Origin: Chloroflexota bacterium
Lineage (GTDB): Bacteria > Chloroflexota > Dehalococcoidia > UBA2247 > RBG-13-53-26
Reading direction: 5' to 3'
Length of the DNA stretch: 7,731 nucleotides
Assembly: GCA_017885485.1 (NCBI GenBank)
Contig: JAFNFZ010000339.1
Location: 1-7,731, forward strand
Position numbers and translations under genes: made by a program
Notes under the pieces: generated by a model
What the model saw: only the letters and a program-made list of their open reading frames with translations
What the model was told of the DNA's origin: nothing
Databases searched by the model: none
Part shown: one piece after another, positions 1 to 5,442 of the stretch
How the letters are laid out: every line of letters starts with the position of its first letter
Numbering within the stretch: the stretch's first letter is position 1

Positions 1-49
1 ACCCATAGCCCTTGTCTCCAATTAGACTCTTGATTGTACCCTTCGCCAT
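1..49 (-). CDS. Cold-shock-domain protein, N-terminus only (cut by window edge)
   Basis: The minus strand reads MAKGTIKSLIGDKGYG from the ATG at 47-49 to the window edge. This matches the opening of bacterial cold-shock proteins (pattern M-x-x-G-T-[IV]-K-x-[LFW]-x-x-[DE][KR]G-[FY]-G), in which the following residues form the RNP1 nucleic-acid-binding strand. Family members are about 65-70 residues long and bind single-stranded RNA/DNA as RNA chaperones in the cytoplasm. A Shine-Dalgarno AAGGGG (minus strand, 57-62) lies 7 bases before the ATG. The gene continues outside the window. Its leader contains a segment complementary to codons 9-14 (see the repeat entry). The short visible length limits certainty, but the match is residue by residue and the ribosome binding site agrees. 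Confidence 0.78.
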   Translation of the reverse strand, partial: MAKGTIKSLIGDKGYG

Positions 50-149
50 AGCAGAGCCCCTTTCTACCTGCCACTTAACAACAGACGTACCATCGGCAGA
101 TTGCTTTCAGTGACATGATACATCCAACCTCAGCTTGGAGACAAAGGGC
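8..149. repeat. Long-range inverted repeat joining cold-shock leader and first codons
   Basis: The plus-strand arm GCCCTTGTCTCCAA (8-21) is the reverse complement of TTGGAGACAAGGGC; the second arm, TTGGAGACAAAGGGC, is at 135-149. The arms are identical apart from one extra A, giving 14 possible base pairs with one bulge across a spacer of 113 bases. The left arm is codons 9-14 of the cold-shock gene and the right arm lies about 90 bases upstream of its start. If transcription begins before 149, the mRNA could fold so that the ribosome binding site sits in the loop. If the promoter candidate at 115-144 is correct, the right arm would overlap the -35 box and the repeat would act only as DNA, if at all. 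Confidence 0.6.
115..144 (-). promoter_or_regulatory. Candidate promoter for the cold-shock gene
   Basis: On the minus strand TTGTCT (139-144) is followed after 18 bases by TATCAT (115-120). The -35 hexamer matches the sigma-70 consensus at 4 of 6 positions and the -10 at 5 of 6. The start would fall near 108, giving a leader of about 60 bases. This is a consensus match only. Read-through from the methyltransferase gene upstream is also possible. Confidence 0.35.
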
Positions 150-208
150 AGTGCCGAATAGAGTAAGGGCGGATATTCCTGCCCATTAGAACTCCCCGTG
201 GACCCCTG

Positions 209-883
209 TCACTTCAGTGCCCAGAAGAGAGCTCCACAGCCACGTAGTTCAATATGGCTCTCTGAGAAATACCTCTTGAGATTCCGGGCGAGTCCGTCCA
301 TGCTATCCTGCTTATTGGTCATGAATCCAAGCAGATTTGTCCACCAGAACATATAGTTGGCCAAGGGATTGCGCTTGATACCTTCATACAAGAAGGTGGT
401 GCCAAATACAACTCCGCCGGGGTTAAGAAGAGGCATGATGTTTTGGAAGACTATCCCTTTCGTGTCCATGGTTCCAGGTAGGCAATGCAACAAGTGGCTT
501 AAACCTATTGAGTCGAATCCTGGGGTATTAATGCAGAGGGGCTCTAGAATGTCTCCGCGATAGACCTGGGGATGGTAACGTTCTAGCCTTTTTTGCGCCA
601 CAGCGAGGCTGTTTGGGTTAACGTCGATTAGAACAAGACGAGGATGCTCCATCGGAAATCTGCATTTGTCTAGAAAGTAGCCGGTACCGACACCAATATC
701 CAGATGGTTTCTCGAGATGTGCTGATTGTAGAGCTCAAGAACATGACTGGGCGGACACTGCCAGATGAACCGGCAGTGCAATCCAAGAGCAAACCAATCG
801 TATACTGACAAGAAGGCTTTGGTATAGAGAGCCTGACCGGACCATGGCGTCCGGGATGAATTTCTAGATATGATGCCCTTCAT
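209..883 (-). CDS. Class I SAM-dependent methyltransferase
   Basis: A 224-residue soluble protein with the class I methyltransferase (Rossmann-like) fold. Motif I, LDIGVGTGYF, is at residues 61-70 and binds the SAM methionine/ribose part. LVLIDVNP follows, with acidic D87 at the end of strand 2 for the ribose hydroxyls. GDILEP at about 110-115 is the adenine-side motif, GLSHLLHCLPG at about 127-137 corresponds to strand 4, and LLNPGGVVFG at 152-161 is the usual post-motif loop. The N-terminal 60 residues (LYTKAFLSVYDWFALGL) resemble small-molecule methyltransferases of this group. The ATG at 881-883 was chosen because a strong site (GGGGTGAGGT) ends 4 bases before it; an in-frame ATG at 932-934 would add 17 atypical residues and lacks such a site. 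The substrate cannot be told from sequence. The gene is divergent from the phosphorylase gene and on the same strand as the downstream cold-shock gene. Confidence 0.88.
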   Translation of the reverse strand: MKGIISRNSSRTPWSGQALYTKAFLSVYDWFALGLHCRFIWQCPPSHVLELYNQHISRNHLDIGVGTGYFLDKCRFPMEHPRLVLIDVNPNSLAVAQKRLERYHPQVYRGDILEPLCINTPGFDSIGLSHLLHCLPGTMDTKGIVFQNIMPLLNPGGVVFGTTFLYEGIKRNPLANYMFWWTNLLGFMTNKQDSMDGLARNLKRYFSESHIELRGCGALFWALK

Positions 884-975
884 CTTGACCTCACCCCTTT
901 GGCAGGGCCATTCGCCATTAGACCTTCCCGACACTTCCCACGAATTCCAGTGGTGTCCCCGTGAGGTCTTTTCTC

Positions 976-981
976 ATTATA
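976..981 (-). promoter_or_regulatory. Candidate -10 box for the methyltransferase
   Basis: The minus strand carries a perfect TATAAT at 976-981, about 90 bases upstream of the methyltransferase start, on the correct strand and in the divergent gap. No good -35 hexamer is visible 16-18 bases upstream (the region reads GTCATCGA). Activator dependence or a chance match are both possible. Confidence 0.35.
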
Positions 982-1015
982 GGCCTTTCTCTAAGGTTCG
1001 ATGACTTCTCGGTGA

Positions 1016-1189
1016 CCTGCCCCAAGTAGTTGCACCTTGCCCAGCGTCAACCTAAATACAAAGGGGGAACTTGAAGTTCTACAAGGCGCTGGTGGGGTTA
1101 CGATTCACGCAGTGGCTCAAGCCCTGGCAGCTGTGACCCGAGAAGTGGTACAACTACTGCAGGCAGGTCAATTCACCACCTGTGCTTGA
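1016..1189 (+). other. Short open frame with coding-like composition (possible gene remnant)
   Basis: This frame is open from just after a TGA at 1013-1015 to the TGA at 1187-1189. Its second half reads like an amphipathic helical protein tail: VTIHAVAQALAAVTREVV, followed by QLLQAGQFTTCA. The only candidate starts are non-ATG (for example TTG at 1037-1039), with no clear ribosome binding site. I do not recognise the family. It may be the 3' remnant of a lost gene or chance. It ends 47 bases before the phosphorylase start. Confidence 0.25.
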
Positions 1190-1236
1190 CTAATATGGAC
1201 AATACTGGCAACTTATGCCTACCTCGAGGGGGGTTG

Positions 1237-1989
1237 ATGCTGGCTTTGTTGGGTGCGTTTGGACAGGAGATAGCAGACCTGCGGAGACAGATGGTCATCG
1301 AGGAGGTCGCTGCCAGCGGGGTTTGCAGACTGTACCGTGGCCAATTCAAAGGCAGAGACACCCTGCTGGTACAGACTGGGATGGGTAGGGAGCGGGCTCA
1401 GAATGCAACGCGGTTCCTCTTGGAGCGCTATCCTGTTACTGCTATGATCTCTCTCGGCTTTGCAGGGGCGCTGAGTCCAGAGCTACGGATTGGCGACGTC
1501 GTTGTATGCTCAACACTGCATTGTGCGCTTGGATTGCACGAGGAAGGACAGAGGGTAGAGCCATGTACTCCCGATGCCAAGCTGCTTCCTCTGGCATCAC
1601 AGGGACCTGGAGACGGGACAGCCCGCTTCTGTGTTGGCAGCAGTGTCACAGTGCTACAACTGGCTTCCAGTTCCCAGAGGATGCGGGAATTGAGCCGAAC
1701 CTTCCATGCAGACATTGTGGATATGGAAAGCTACTGGATCGCCAAGATAGCCTCAGCCCGGCAGGTTCCTTTCATAGCCGTTCGTTCCATTTCAGACACG
1801 ATGCAGCATGGCGTACAGCCTTTCGACCAGATTCTGGCTTCTGATGGCAAACTGCTCTGGAAGAGGGCAGCGCTTTCTTTCCTTCTGCATCCCCGGTATC
1901 TGATCAATGTGTTCACCCTCTTCAGAAACACGCGATCTGCAAAGAGAAACCTCGCCACTTTTGTCGGTCACTTGGTGCGCAGGATTTGA
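1237..1989 (+). CDS. Nucleoside phosphorylase / MTA-SAH nucleosidase superfamily protein
   Basis: A 250-residue cytoplasmic protein of the PNP_UDP_1 superfamily, which cleaves the N-glycosidic bond of nucleosides. The start LALLGAFGQEI fits the first strand and the conserved Glu of MTA/SAH nucleosidases. TGMGRERAQNAT (48-59) and GFAGALSPELRIGDVVV (74-90) match the phosphate/ribose-binding loops. VDMES (161-165) corresponds to the family VEME motif, whose Glu contacts ribose, and RSISD (183-187) places D187 at the catalytic Asp of the nucleosidases. The C-terminal 45 residues (HPRYLINVFTLFR onward) are basic and unlike E. coli MTA/SAH nucleosidase, closer to the hopanoid-associated phosphorylase-like group. 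The ATG at 1237 has GAGG at 1226-1229, 7 bases upstream, and begins exactly at the conserved strand; a TTG at 1186 would add 17 unlikely residues. Whether it acts on MTA/SAH or another nucleoside is unresolved. Confidence 0.85.
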   Translation: MLALLGAFGQEIADLRRQMVIEEVAASGVCRLYRGQFKGRDTLLVQTGMGRERAQNATRFLLERYPVTAMISLGFAGALSPELRIGDVVVCSTLHCALGLHEEGQRVEPCTPDAKLLPLASQGPGDGTARFCVGSSVTVLQLASSSQRMRELSRTFHADIVDMESYWIAKIASARQVPFIAVRSISDTMQHGVQPFDQILASDGKLLWKRAALSFLLHPRYLINVFTLFRNTRSAKRNLATFVGHLVRRI

Positions 1990-2219
1990 AGCACTGGGAG
2001 ATACCTCGGCCAAGCCTTCTCTGACATGGGCCCAGGGAAAGGCAAATGCCACCTTTAAGAACACGAGTTGTGTCCCATCTGTGGGCCACAGTAGTCCACC
2101 GCTGCCTGCAGAAGTGTAGCAGGACTGCAGCAGATCGCTTCCCGGAGGTACGCAAGAGGCTGCACGACCACTACACCCCAGTTCGCTCAACGGGCGCGTC
2201 TCCTGGCTGCGACTCAGAT
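1990..2219. other. Convergent intergenic gap, no supported gene
   Basis: The phosphorylase (plus) and the split membrane gene (minus) converge here. I see no T-tracted hairpin and no open frame with a ribosome binding site. A plus-strand frame at about 2110-2190 (CLQKCSRTAADRFPEVRKRL) has a mildly coding look, and another frame contains CPICG followed by a stop. Neither extends to a recognisable domain. Confidence 0.4.
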
Positions 2220-2555
2220 TCAGGGGGTGATGCGCACTCCAAACAGGAATTTCAGCAGGTATACAGCGGTAGGGAAAAGCGCCGATGCCCCCAGGCGCAG
2301 GAGGACGTTGGCGTTGTATGGCCATTCCTGGGCTTCGCGAACGCGCCTCTCATAGGTTCCCCAAGCGGCCACGGCCCAGTGGAGCTTCTCTATGCCTTCC
2401 GCTGATCCCTGGGCCGTCTTCTCCCTCAATTCACGAAGCGCCGCTCCCAGGTTCTCTCTAGCCATCGACAGCTCAGTCCTCTTGGCCCTCACCATGGCCT
2501 TATGCGTGCTCCACAGAGACACAAAAAAGAGTACCACGGTCACCAGAAGCAGCAC
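2220..2555 (-). pseudogene. C-terminal part of the split membrane protein
   Basis: This is the in-frame continuation of the upstream gene after the TGA at 2574-2576, starting in principle at a GTG at 2553-2555. Counting the TGA as codon 219, it holds a transmembrane helix at about 221-240 (VAIYGVLLLVTVVLFFVSLW), a charged, probably coiled-coil stretch at about 243-275 (MVRAKRTELSMARENLGAAL), and a last hydrophobic helix at about 309-330. The GTG has no Shine-Dalgarno and lies inside the first helix, so independent translation is unlikely. Joined to the upstream part it would give a 336-residue protein. The function is unknown and I recognise no family. Confidence 0.6.
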
Positions 2556-2573
2556 TCCATATATGGCAACATT

Positions 2574-3230
2574 TCACCATTCCGCCAGATTCTCCCAGGG
2601 CTGGAAGGCTACCGATATGGTGATGCCCCCGACGAAAGCCATCGATATGCCCAGGCTCCACTGGGCTACAGGCGTCATAAGCCCGGGATTATGGATATCG
2701 GGCTTGACGTGGAGGCGGTTCAGCCTGGTGAGATGGCGTGTACCGCTGGCTGCGCCGTTAATCAGCCATCCTAACAAGCCGAACATCACCGTACCTGTAC
2801 CCACCTCATAGAGATCCAGCCAGTTGTCGACCCAGTCCCACGGCTGGCTGAGGAGCAACCAGAATGACGCCCCGAGTATGAGGGCCAACCATTCAGAGCG
2901 TCGACTCACTGCATGTAGACTTCTCATAATGTCTTCGCTTGACCTCTGGTCGACTTCAACAAGCAACGCCAGAGACCGTACAGCCCTGTCCCTCAGTCGC
3001 TGGATCAAAGGGTAGGCTGCCAGGATGTAGGTGATAATGACCGGCGACTGCAGAGCGATGCGCCAGAACCCCCACTCAAAAGGACTACTGAAGACGCCAT
3101 CCAGATAGGCCAGAACCACGAGGGATCCCAGGAGGACGGTGGCAACCAGGGCGGCCGCCACGTACCAGGGGAGCCGCACACGTCGGACCAGATCTTCCAG
3201 CAAAGTATAGGCGCGGGGTCTTTCGCTCAT
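2574..3230 (-). CDS. Multi-spanning membrane protein of unknown function, N-terminal part (ends at in-frame TGA)
   Basis: 218 residues run from the ATG at 3228-3230, with GGAGG (minus strand, 3237-3241) 6 bases upstream. The N-terminus is short and basic. Transmembrane helices are predicted by eye at about 22-43, 57-77, 113-128, 143-162 and 190-209, with a charged loop at about 78-112 (RDRAVRSLALLVEVDQRSSE). The frame stops at TGA after residues NLAEW, then stays open for 117 further codons that encode two more hydrophobic helices. The simplest reading is one gene of 337 codons (2220-3230) interrupted by a nonsense codon. TGA to TGG is a single-base difference that would restore Trp. Other genes in the window end in TGA, so a code in which TGA means Trp is not supported. 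No catalytic motif is visible; it is divergent from the alcohol dehydrogenase. Confidence 0.72.
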   Translation of the reverse strand: MSERPRAYTLLEDLVRRVRLPWYVAAALVATVLLGSLVVLAYLDGVFSSPFEWGFWRIALQSPVIITYILAAYPLIQRLRDRAVRSLALLVEVDQRSSEDIMRSLHAVSRRSEWLALILGASFWLLLSQPWDWVDNWLDLYEVGTGTVMFGLLGWLINGAASGTRHLTRLNRLHVKPDIHNPGLMTPVAQWSLGISMAFVGGITISVAFQPWENLAEW

Positions 3231-3545
3231 GAGTGTCCTCCCATTGCCATCGCAAGCGTCCTAAAGGTACCCGAAATGGCGGGCCAGGTTCAAGTCCGAT
3301 CGGGCAGGGCGACTTCGCTCCAAGCCGCGATCTCTTTCATTGAAACGAAGCAAAGCCGAAAGACGTCGCGGATAGGGGGGTCCGCTTGGTTGACATCCTC
3401 GATCGCGTGTCTGGTACTATTCCAGCAGAATGCCACTTCCGGGTTCCCCGATAGCCATAGCCGGGTCAGGTCAAGACTGCATTAGTGCCCGCACCGGTCT
3501 CACAGGAAACGAAGGGTTTCGATAGATGAGCCATGGAGGCGACTA
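3231..3545. other. Divergent intergenic region, membrane gene / alcohol dehydrogenase
   Basis: This gap of about 315 bases lies between two outward-facing start codons and must hold the control sequences of both genes. I see a ribosome binding site on each side and one good plus-strand promoter candidate (3390-3420). Open frames in it are short, lack starts with ribosome binding sites and have no recognisable protein content. No tRNA or obvious small-RNA fold was found. Confidence 0.6.
3390..3420 (+). promoter_or_regulatory. Candidate sigma-70 promoter of the alcohol dehydrogenase
   Basis: A perfect TTGACA at 3390-3395 is followed after 19 bases by TACTAT at 3415-3420, preceded by TGG so that it forms an extended -10 (TG-N-TACTAT). 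The spacer is longer than the preferred 17, but the extended -10 can compensate. Transcription would begin near 3427 and leave a leader of roughly 120 bases before the ATG at 3546. Confidence 0.45.
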
Positions 3546-4604
3546 ATGACCAAGAAATGTAGAGCGATTGTGTTCAACGGCGATGGAACCTACCAGATGC
3601 GCATGTTCGAAAAACCCACGCCTCCCGCTGGCGGGGCGGTGGTCAAGGTTGAAGCGGTGGGAATGTGCAGCAGCGACGCCGCACAACTCAAGGGCCGCAA
3701 ACACGTGCCCGGAGAGGTTGCCCCGGTTGTCGCGGGACATGAGATGGTAGGGCGTGTGGAGGCCCTGGCTGAAGATGCCCGGTTCCCTGTGGCCGTGGGC
3801 GACCGGGTGGCAGTTGATCTGATACTGAGGAGCGGCCTGTACCATGGTAAGTTGCTGCTTTACGGGTATACCATGGCTCTGGATGTCCATGGTGGTCTCT
3901 GGGGCGGCTACGGCGAATACATGTGTATTGCCCCAGGCACCAACCTGATGAAACTGACCGGATCCCTCCCGGCGGAACATTTCACCATCTTTGAACCTCT
4001 CGCCAATGCGGTGAACTGGGTGTCCTCGGCGGGTGTAAGAGAAGGCAATACGGTGGTGGTGCAGGGTCCGGGCCATGTAGGTTTGATGTGCATTGTCGCG
4101 GCAAAAACGGCTGGAGCCTCCTGCATCATAGCCACCGGAACATCCGGTGACCGCCTTCGCCTGGAGGCCGCACGGGTGGCCGGAGCAGACCACATCATCA
4201 ACGTGGACAAGGAGGATGTTGTTCAGCGTGTGAAGGAAATCACCGGAGGCCGGGGGGCCAACGTGGTCATGGATGTCACCTCCATGTCCAGGGTCGCTGT
4301 GCAACAGGCCTTTGATTTGGCCATCTTCGGTGGAACGATACTCCTTGCTGGCCTCAAGAACATGGCTCCCGTGGAAATCGTCACTGACCGGATCGTCCTG
4401 AATGCACTCACGGTCCGCGGCGGTGCCGGTTCAACGGAGCAGTCCATGCAAACAGCCGTCAAACTTCTAAATCAAGGGCATGTTCCAACGGCAGCGCTGC
4501 TCGGGGAGGTATTGTCGCTCGATCAGTTCGACGAGGCCTTGCTGCTCCTCACACGACAGCACCCCGATCGTGAAGCCATCCGAGTTACCATCAGACACAG
4601 TTGA
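3546..4604 (+). CDS. Zinc-type MDR alcohol/polyol dehydrogenase
   Basis: A 352-residue cytoplasmic medium-chain dehydrogenase/reductase, normal for the family, oxidising an alcohol or polyol with NAD(P)+. The N-terminal GroES-like domain carries the catalytic-zinc signature: C41 in VGMCSSDAAQLKG, H65-E66 in GHEMVGRVE, and E150 in FEPLANAVN as the probable further ligand, a sorbitol/threonine-dehydrogenase-like pattern. The Rossmann domain has GPGHVG at 174-179 for dinucleotide binding. The strand after it ends in ATGTSGDRL with no acidic residue at the usual NAD-selecting spot, so cofactor preference is open. The four closely spaced cysteines of the structural zinc (usually near 90-115) are absent; the segment reads LRSGLYHGKLLLYGYT. 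GGAGG at 3535-3539 lies 6 bases before the ATG. It appears to be monocistronic, with its own promoter candidate. The substrate is not predictable. Confidence 0.9.
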   Translation: MTKKCRAIVFNGDGTYQMRMFEKPTPPAGGAVVKVEAVGMCSSDAAQLKGRKHVPGEVAPVVAGHEMVGRVEALAEDARFPVAVGDRVAVDLILRSGLYHGKLLLYGYTMALDVHGGLWGGYGEYMCIAPGTNLMKLTGSLPAEHFTIFEPLANAVNWVSSAGVREGNTVVVQGPGHVGLMCIVAAKTAGASCIIATGTSGDRLRLEAARVAGADHIINVDKEDVVQRVKEITGGRGANVVMDVTSMSRVAVQQAFDLAIFGGTILLAGLKNMAPVEIVTDRIVLNALTVRGGAGSTEQSMQTAVKLLNQGHVPTAALLGEVLSLDQFDEALLLLTRQHPDREAIRVTIRHS

Positions 4605-4632
4605 AGCCGAGGATCAGGCCCATTGCCTCCGT

Positions 4633-4689
4633 ATGGAGCCGCCTCCATTCCATCCTTCCCAATCAGGAGAATAGTCCACTGTCGGCTCC
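4633..4689. terminator. Weak hairpins in the convergent gap after the dehydrogenase
   Basis: ATGGAG-CCGC-CTCCAT (4633-4648) forms a 6-base-pair stem with a 4-base loop. GGAGCCG (4635-4641) can alternatively pair with CGGCTCC (4683-4689), which is followed by TTTT. The gap lies between two convergent genes, where termination is expected, but neither structure is a classic intrinsic terminator. Confidence 0.25.
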
Positions 4690-4721
4690 TTTTCCGCCGT
4701 CTGATGTGTATCTAAACGAGC

Positions 4722-5222
4722 TCAGTTCCTTCTTTCGGCATGCTCCATCATGTGCATCATGACATCCGCCAGTGTCTTCAACCCCAGGAACAGGAGCAGA
4801 CTGCCGCCTGACTCTGCGCCAACGAAGCCTCCGAAGATGATGGTGAAATGCATCGGGATGATCCGCCCGTATGGCAGAAACATGACGCAGCCAATATTGG
4901 GCGTTCTCTCCCTGTCTCTCTGCCTGTTGTGCCAGTAGGAGAATCCGTGACCTATCAGGAACGCCAGGATGCACAGGCCAATGCCGAGAACGGGCGTGCC
5001 GGGAACAGGCGTTGCCAGTACGATGAGAAACACAAGGTACACAAGGTGGAAGAACCCATAGTGAAACAGGAAGAACCGGGCCACCTCCCGCTGCGTTTGC
5101 CGCGTTGCCTGGACGGGTTTGTCACCGATGCGGAAGTTCTCTGTGGAGAACTGCTTCAGGTCCAGTATTCTCCGCCAGTTGAAGACTCCAATGATGACGC
5201 TTTGTCCCCAGTAGATCCACAT
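4722..5222 (-). CDS. DUF6498 integral membrane protein (main part of a frameshifted gene)
   Basis: 166 residues are readable from an ATG at 5220-5222. The pattern is that of DUF6498 membrane proteins as I recall them: VMWIYWGQSVIIGVFN near the first helices, then FFLFHYGFFHLVYLVFLIVL, a helix at about GIGLCILAFLIGHGFSYW, and the typical tail FLPYGRIIPMHFTII-FGG-(about 12 residues)-LGLKTLADVMMHMMEH. The function of the family is unknown. The ATG at 5222 sits inside the conserved first-helix motif and is not the natural start; the missing N-terminus is in another frame directly upstream (5265-5334). The restored gene, 4722-5334 with one base removed, would give 203 residues. It is convergent with the dehydrogenase and on the same strand as the ABC operon upstream. 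Confidence 0.75.
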   Translation of the reverse strand: MWIYWGQSVIIGVFNWRRILDLKQFSTENFRIGDKPVQATRQTQREVARFFLFHYGFFHLVYLVFLIVLATPVPGTPVLGIGLCILAFLIGHGFSYWHNRQRDRERTPNIGCVMFLPYGRIIPMHFTIIFGGFVGAESGGSLLLFLGLKTLADVMMHMMEHAERRN

Positions 5223-5334
5223 GACATCCCGGATCTCCCATTTCAGCGCCAGAGCCAGGGCAATGGGTTACCAGATTGGAGAGCACAAGGACGGCCACCG
5301 ACCTGTCGGCACGAAATTGCCTGGCTAGATTCAC
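5223..5334 (-). pseudogene. 5' end of the DUF6498 gene, out of frame with the rest
   Basis: From a GTG at 5332-5334 the minus strand reads MNLARQFRADRSVAVLVL, then SNLVT, a convincing DUF6498 N-terminus, and then runs into nonsense (HCPGSGAEM). Removing one base from the CCC run (plus-strand GGG at 5265-5267) turns the junction into LSNLVTIALALALKWEIRDV, which continues into the main frame. GGAG lies 6 bases before the GTG, and an in-frame TAG 12 bases upstream of it excludes an earlier start. The lesion may be a true mutation or a sequencing/assembly error in a short homopolymer. Confidence 0.7.
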
Positions 5335-5392
5335 TTTGCTCTCCGACTATCGGTCATAGAATCCCCTTAGCGTTGTCGGGCTGCAGATGATG

Positions 5393-5440
5393 GAGGCAGA
5401 AGATGCCTCACGCAAGGCTGAGGGGTGGCTTCGCTCCCCT
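5393..5440 (-). terminator. Two small hairpins after the ABC permease
   Basis: GAGGCA-GAAGA-TGCCTC (5393-5409) and AGGGG-(10 bases)-CCCCT (5421-5440) can fold just past the permease stop at 5443-5445. There is no T run on the minus strand after either, so these are at best factor-assisted terminators or 3'-end stabilisers. Confidence 0.25.
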
Positions 5441-5442
5441 GC

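Noticed and set aside
1030..1058. TTGCAC followed 17 bases later by TAAATA as a phosphorylase promoter
   Set aside because: The -10 hexamer matches consensus at only about half the positions.
2110..2190. Plus-strand stretch CLQKCSRTAADRFPEVRKRL and a nearby CPICG, possible remnant of a metal-binding or transposase protein
   Set aside because: The two pieces are in different frames, are short and cannot be joined into a known domain; too weak to call.
1792..2325. Long minus-strand open frame of 177 codons across the end of the phosphorylase
   Set aside because: It lies antisense to the clear phosphorylase and continues over the convergent gap. Its protein is rich in Ser/Pro/Arg/Cys with no domain or ribosome binding site; it is a shadow frame.
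2574..2576. TGA read as tryptophan through an alternative genetic code
   Set aside because: The methyltransferase, phosphorylase, dehydrogenase and ABC genes all end naturally at TGA at the expected family length, so TGA is a normal stop here.
3543..4304. Minus-strand open frame of 253 codons
   Set aside because: It is antisense to the dehydrogenase, very rich in His and Gly and without any domain.
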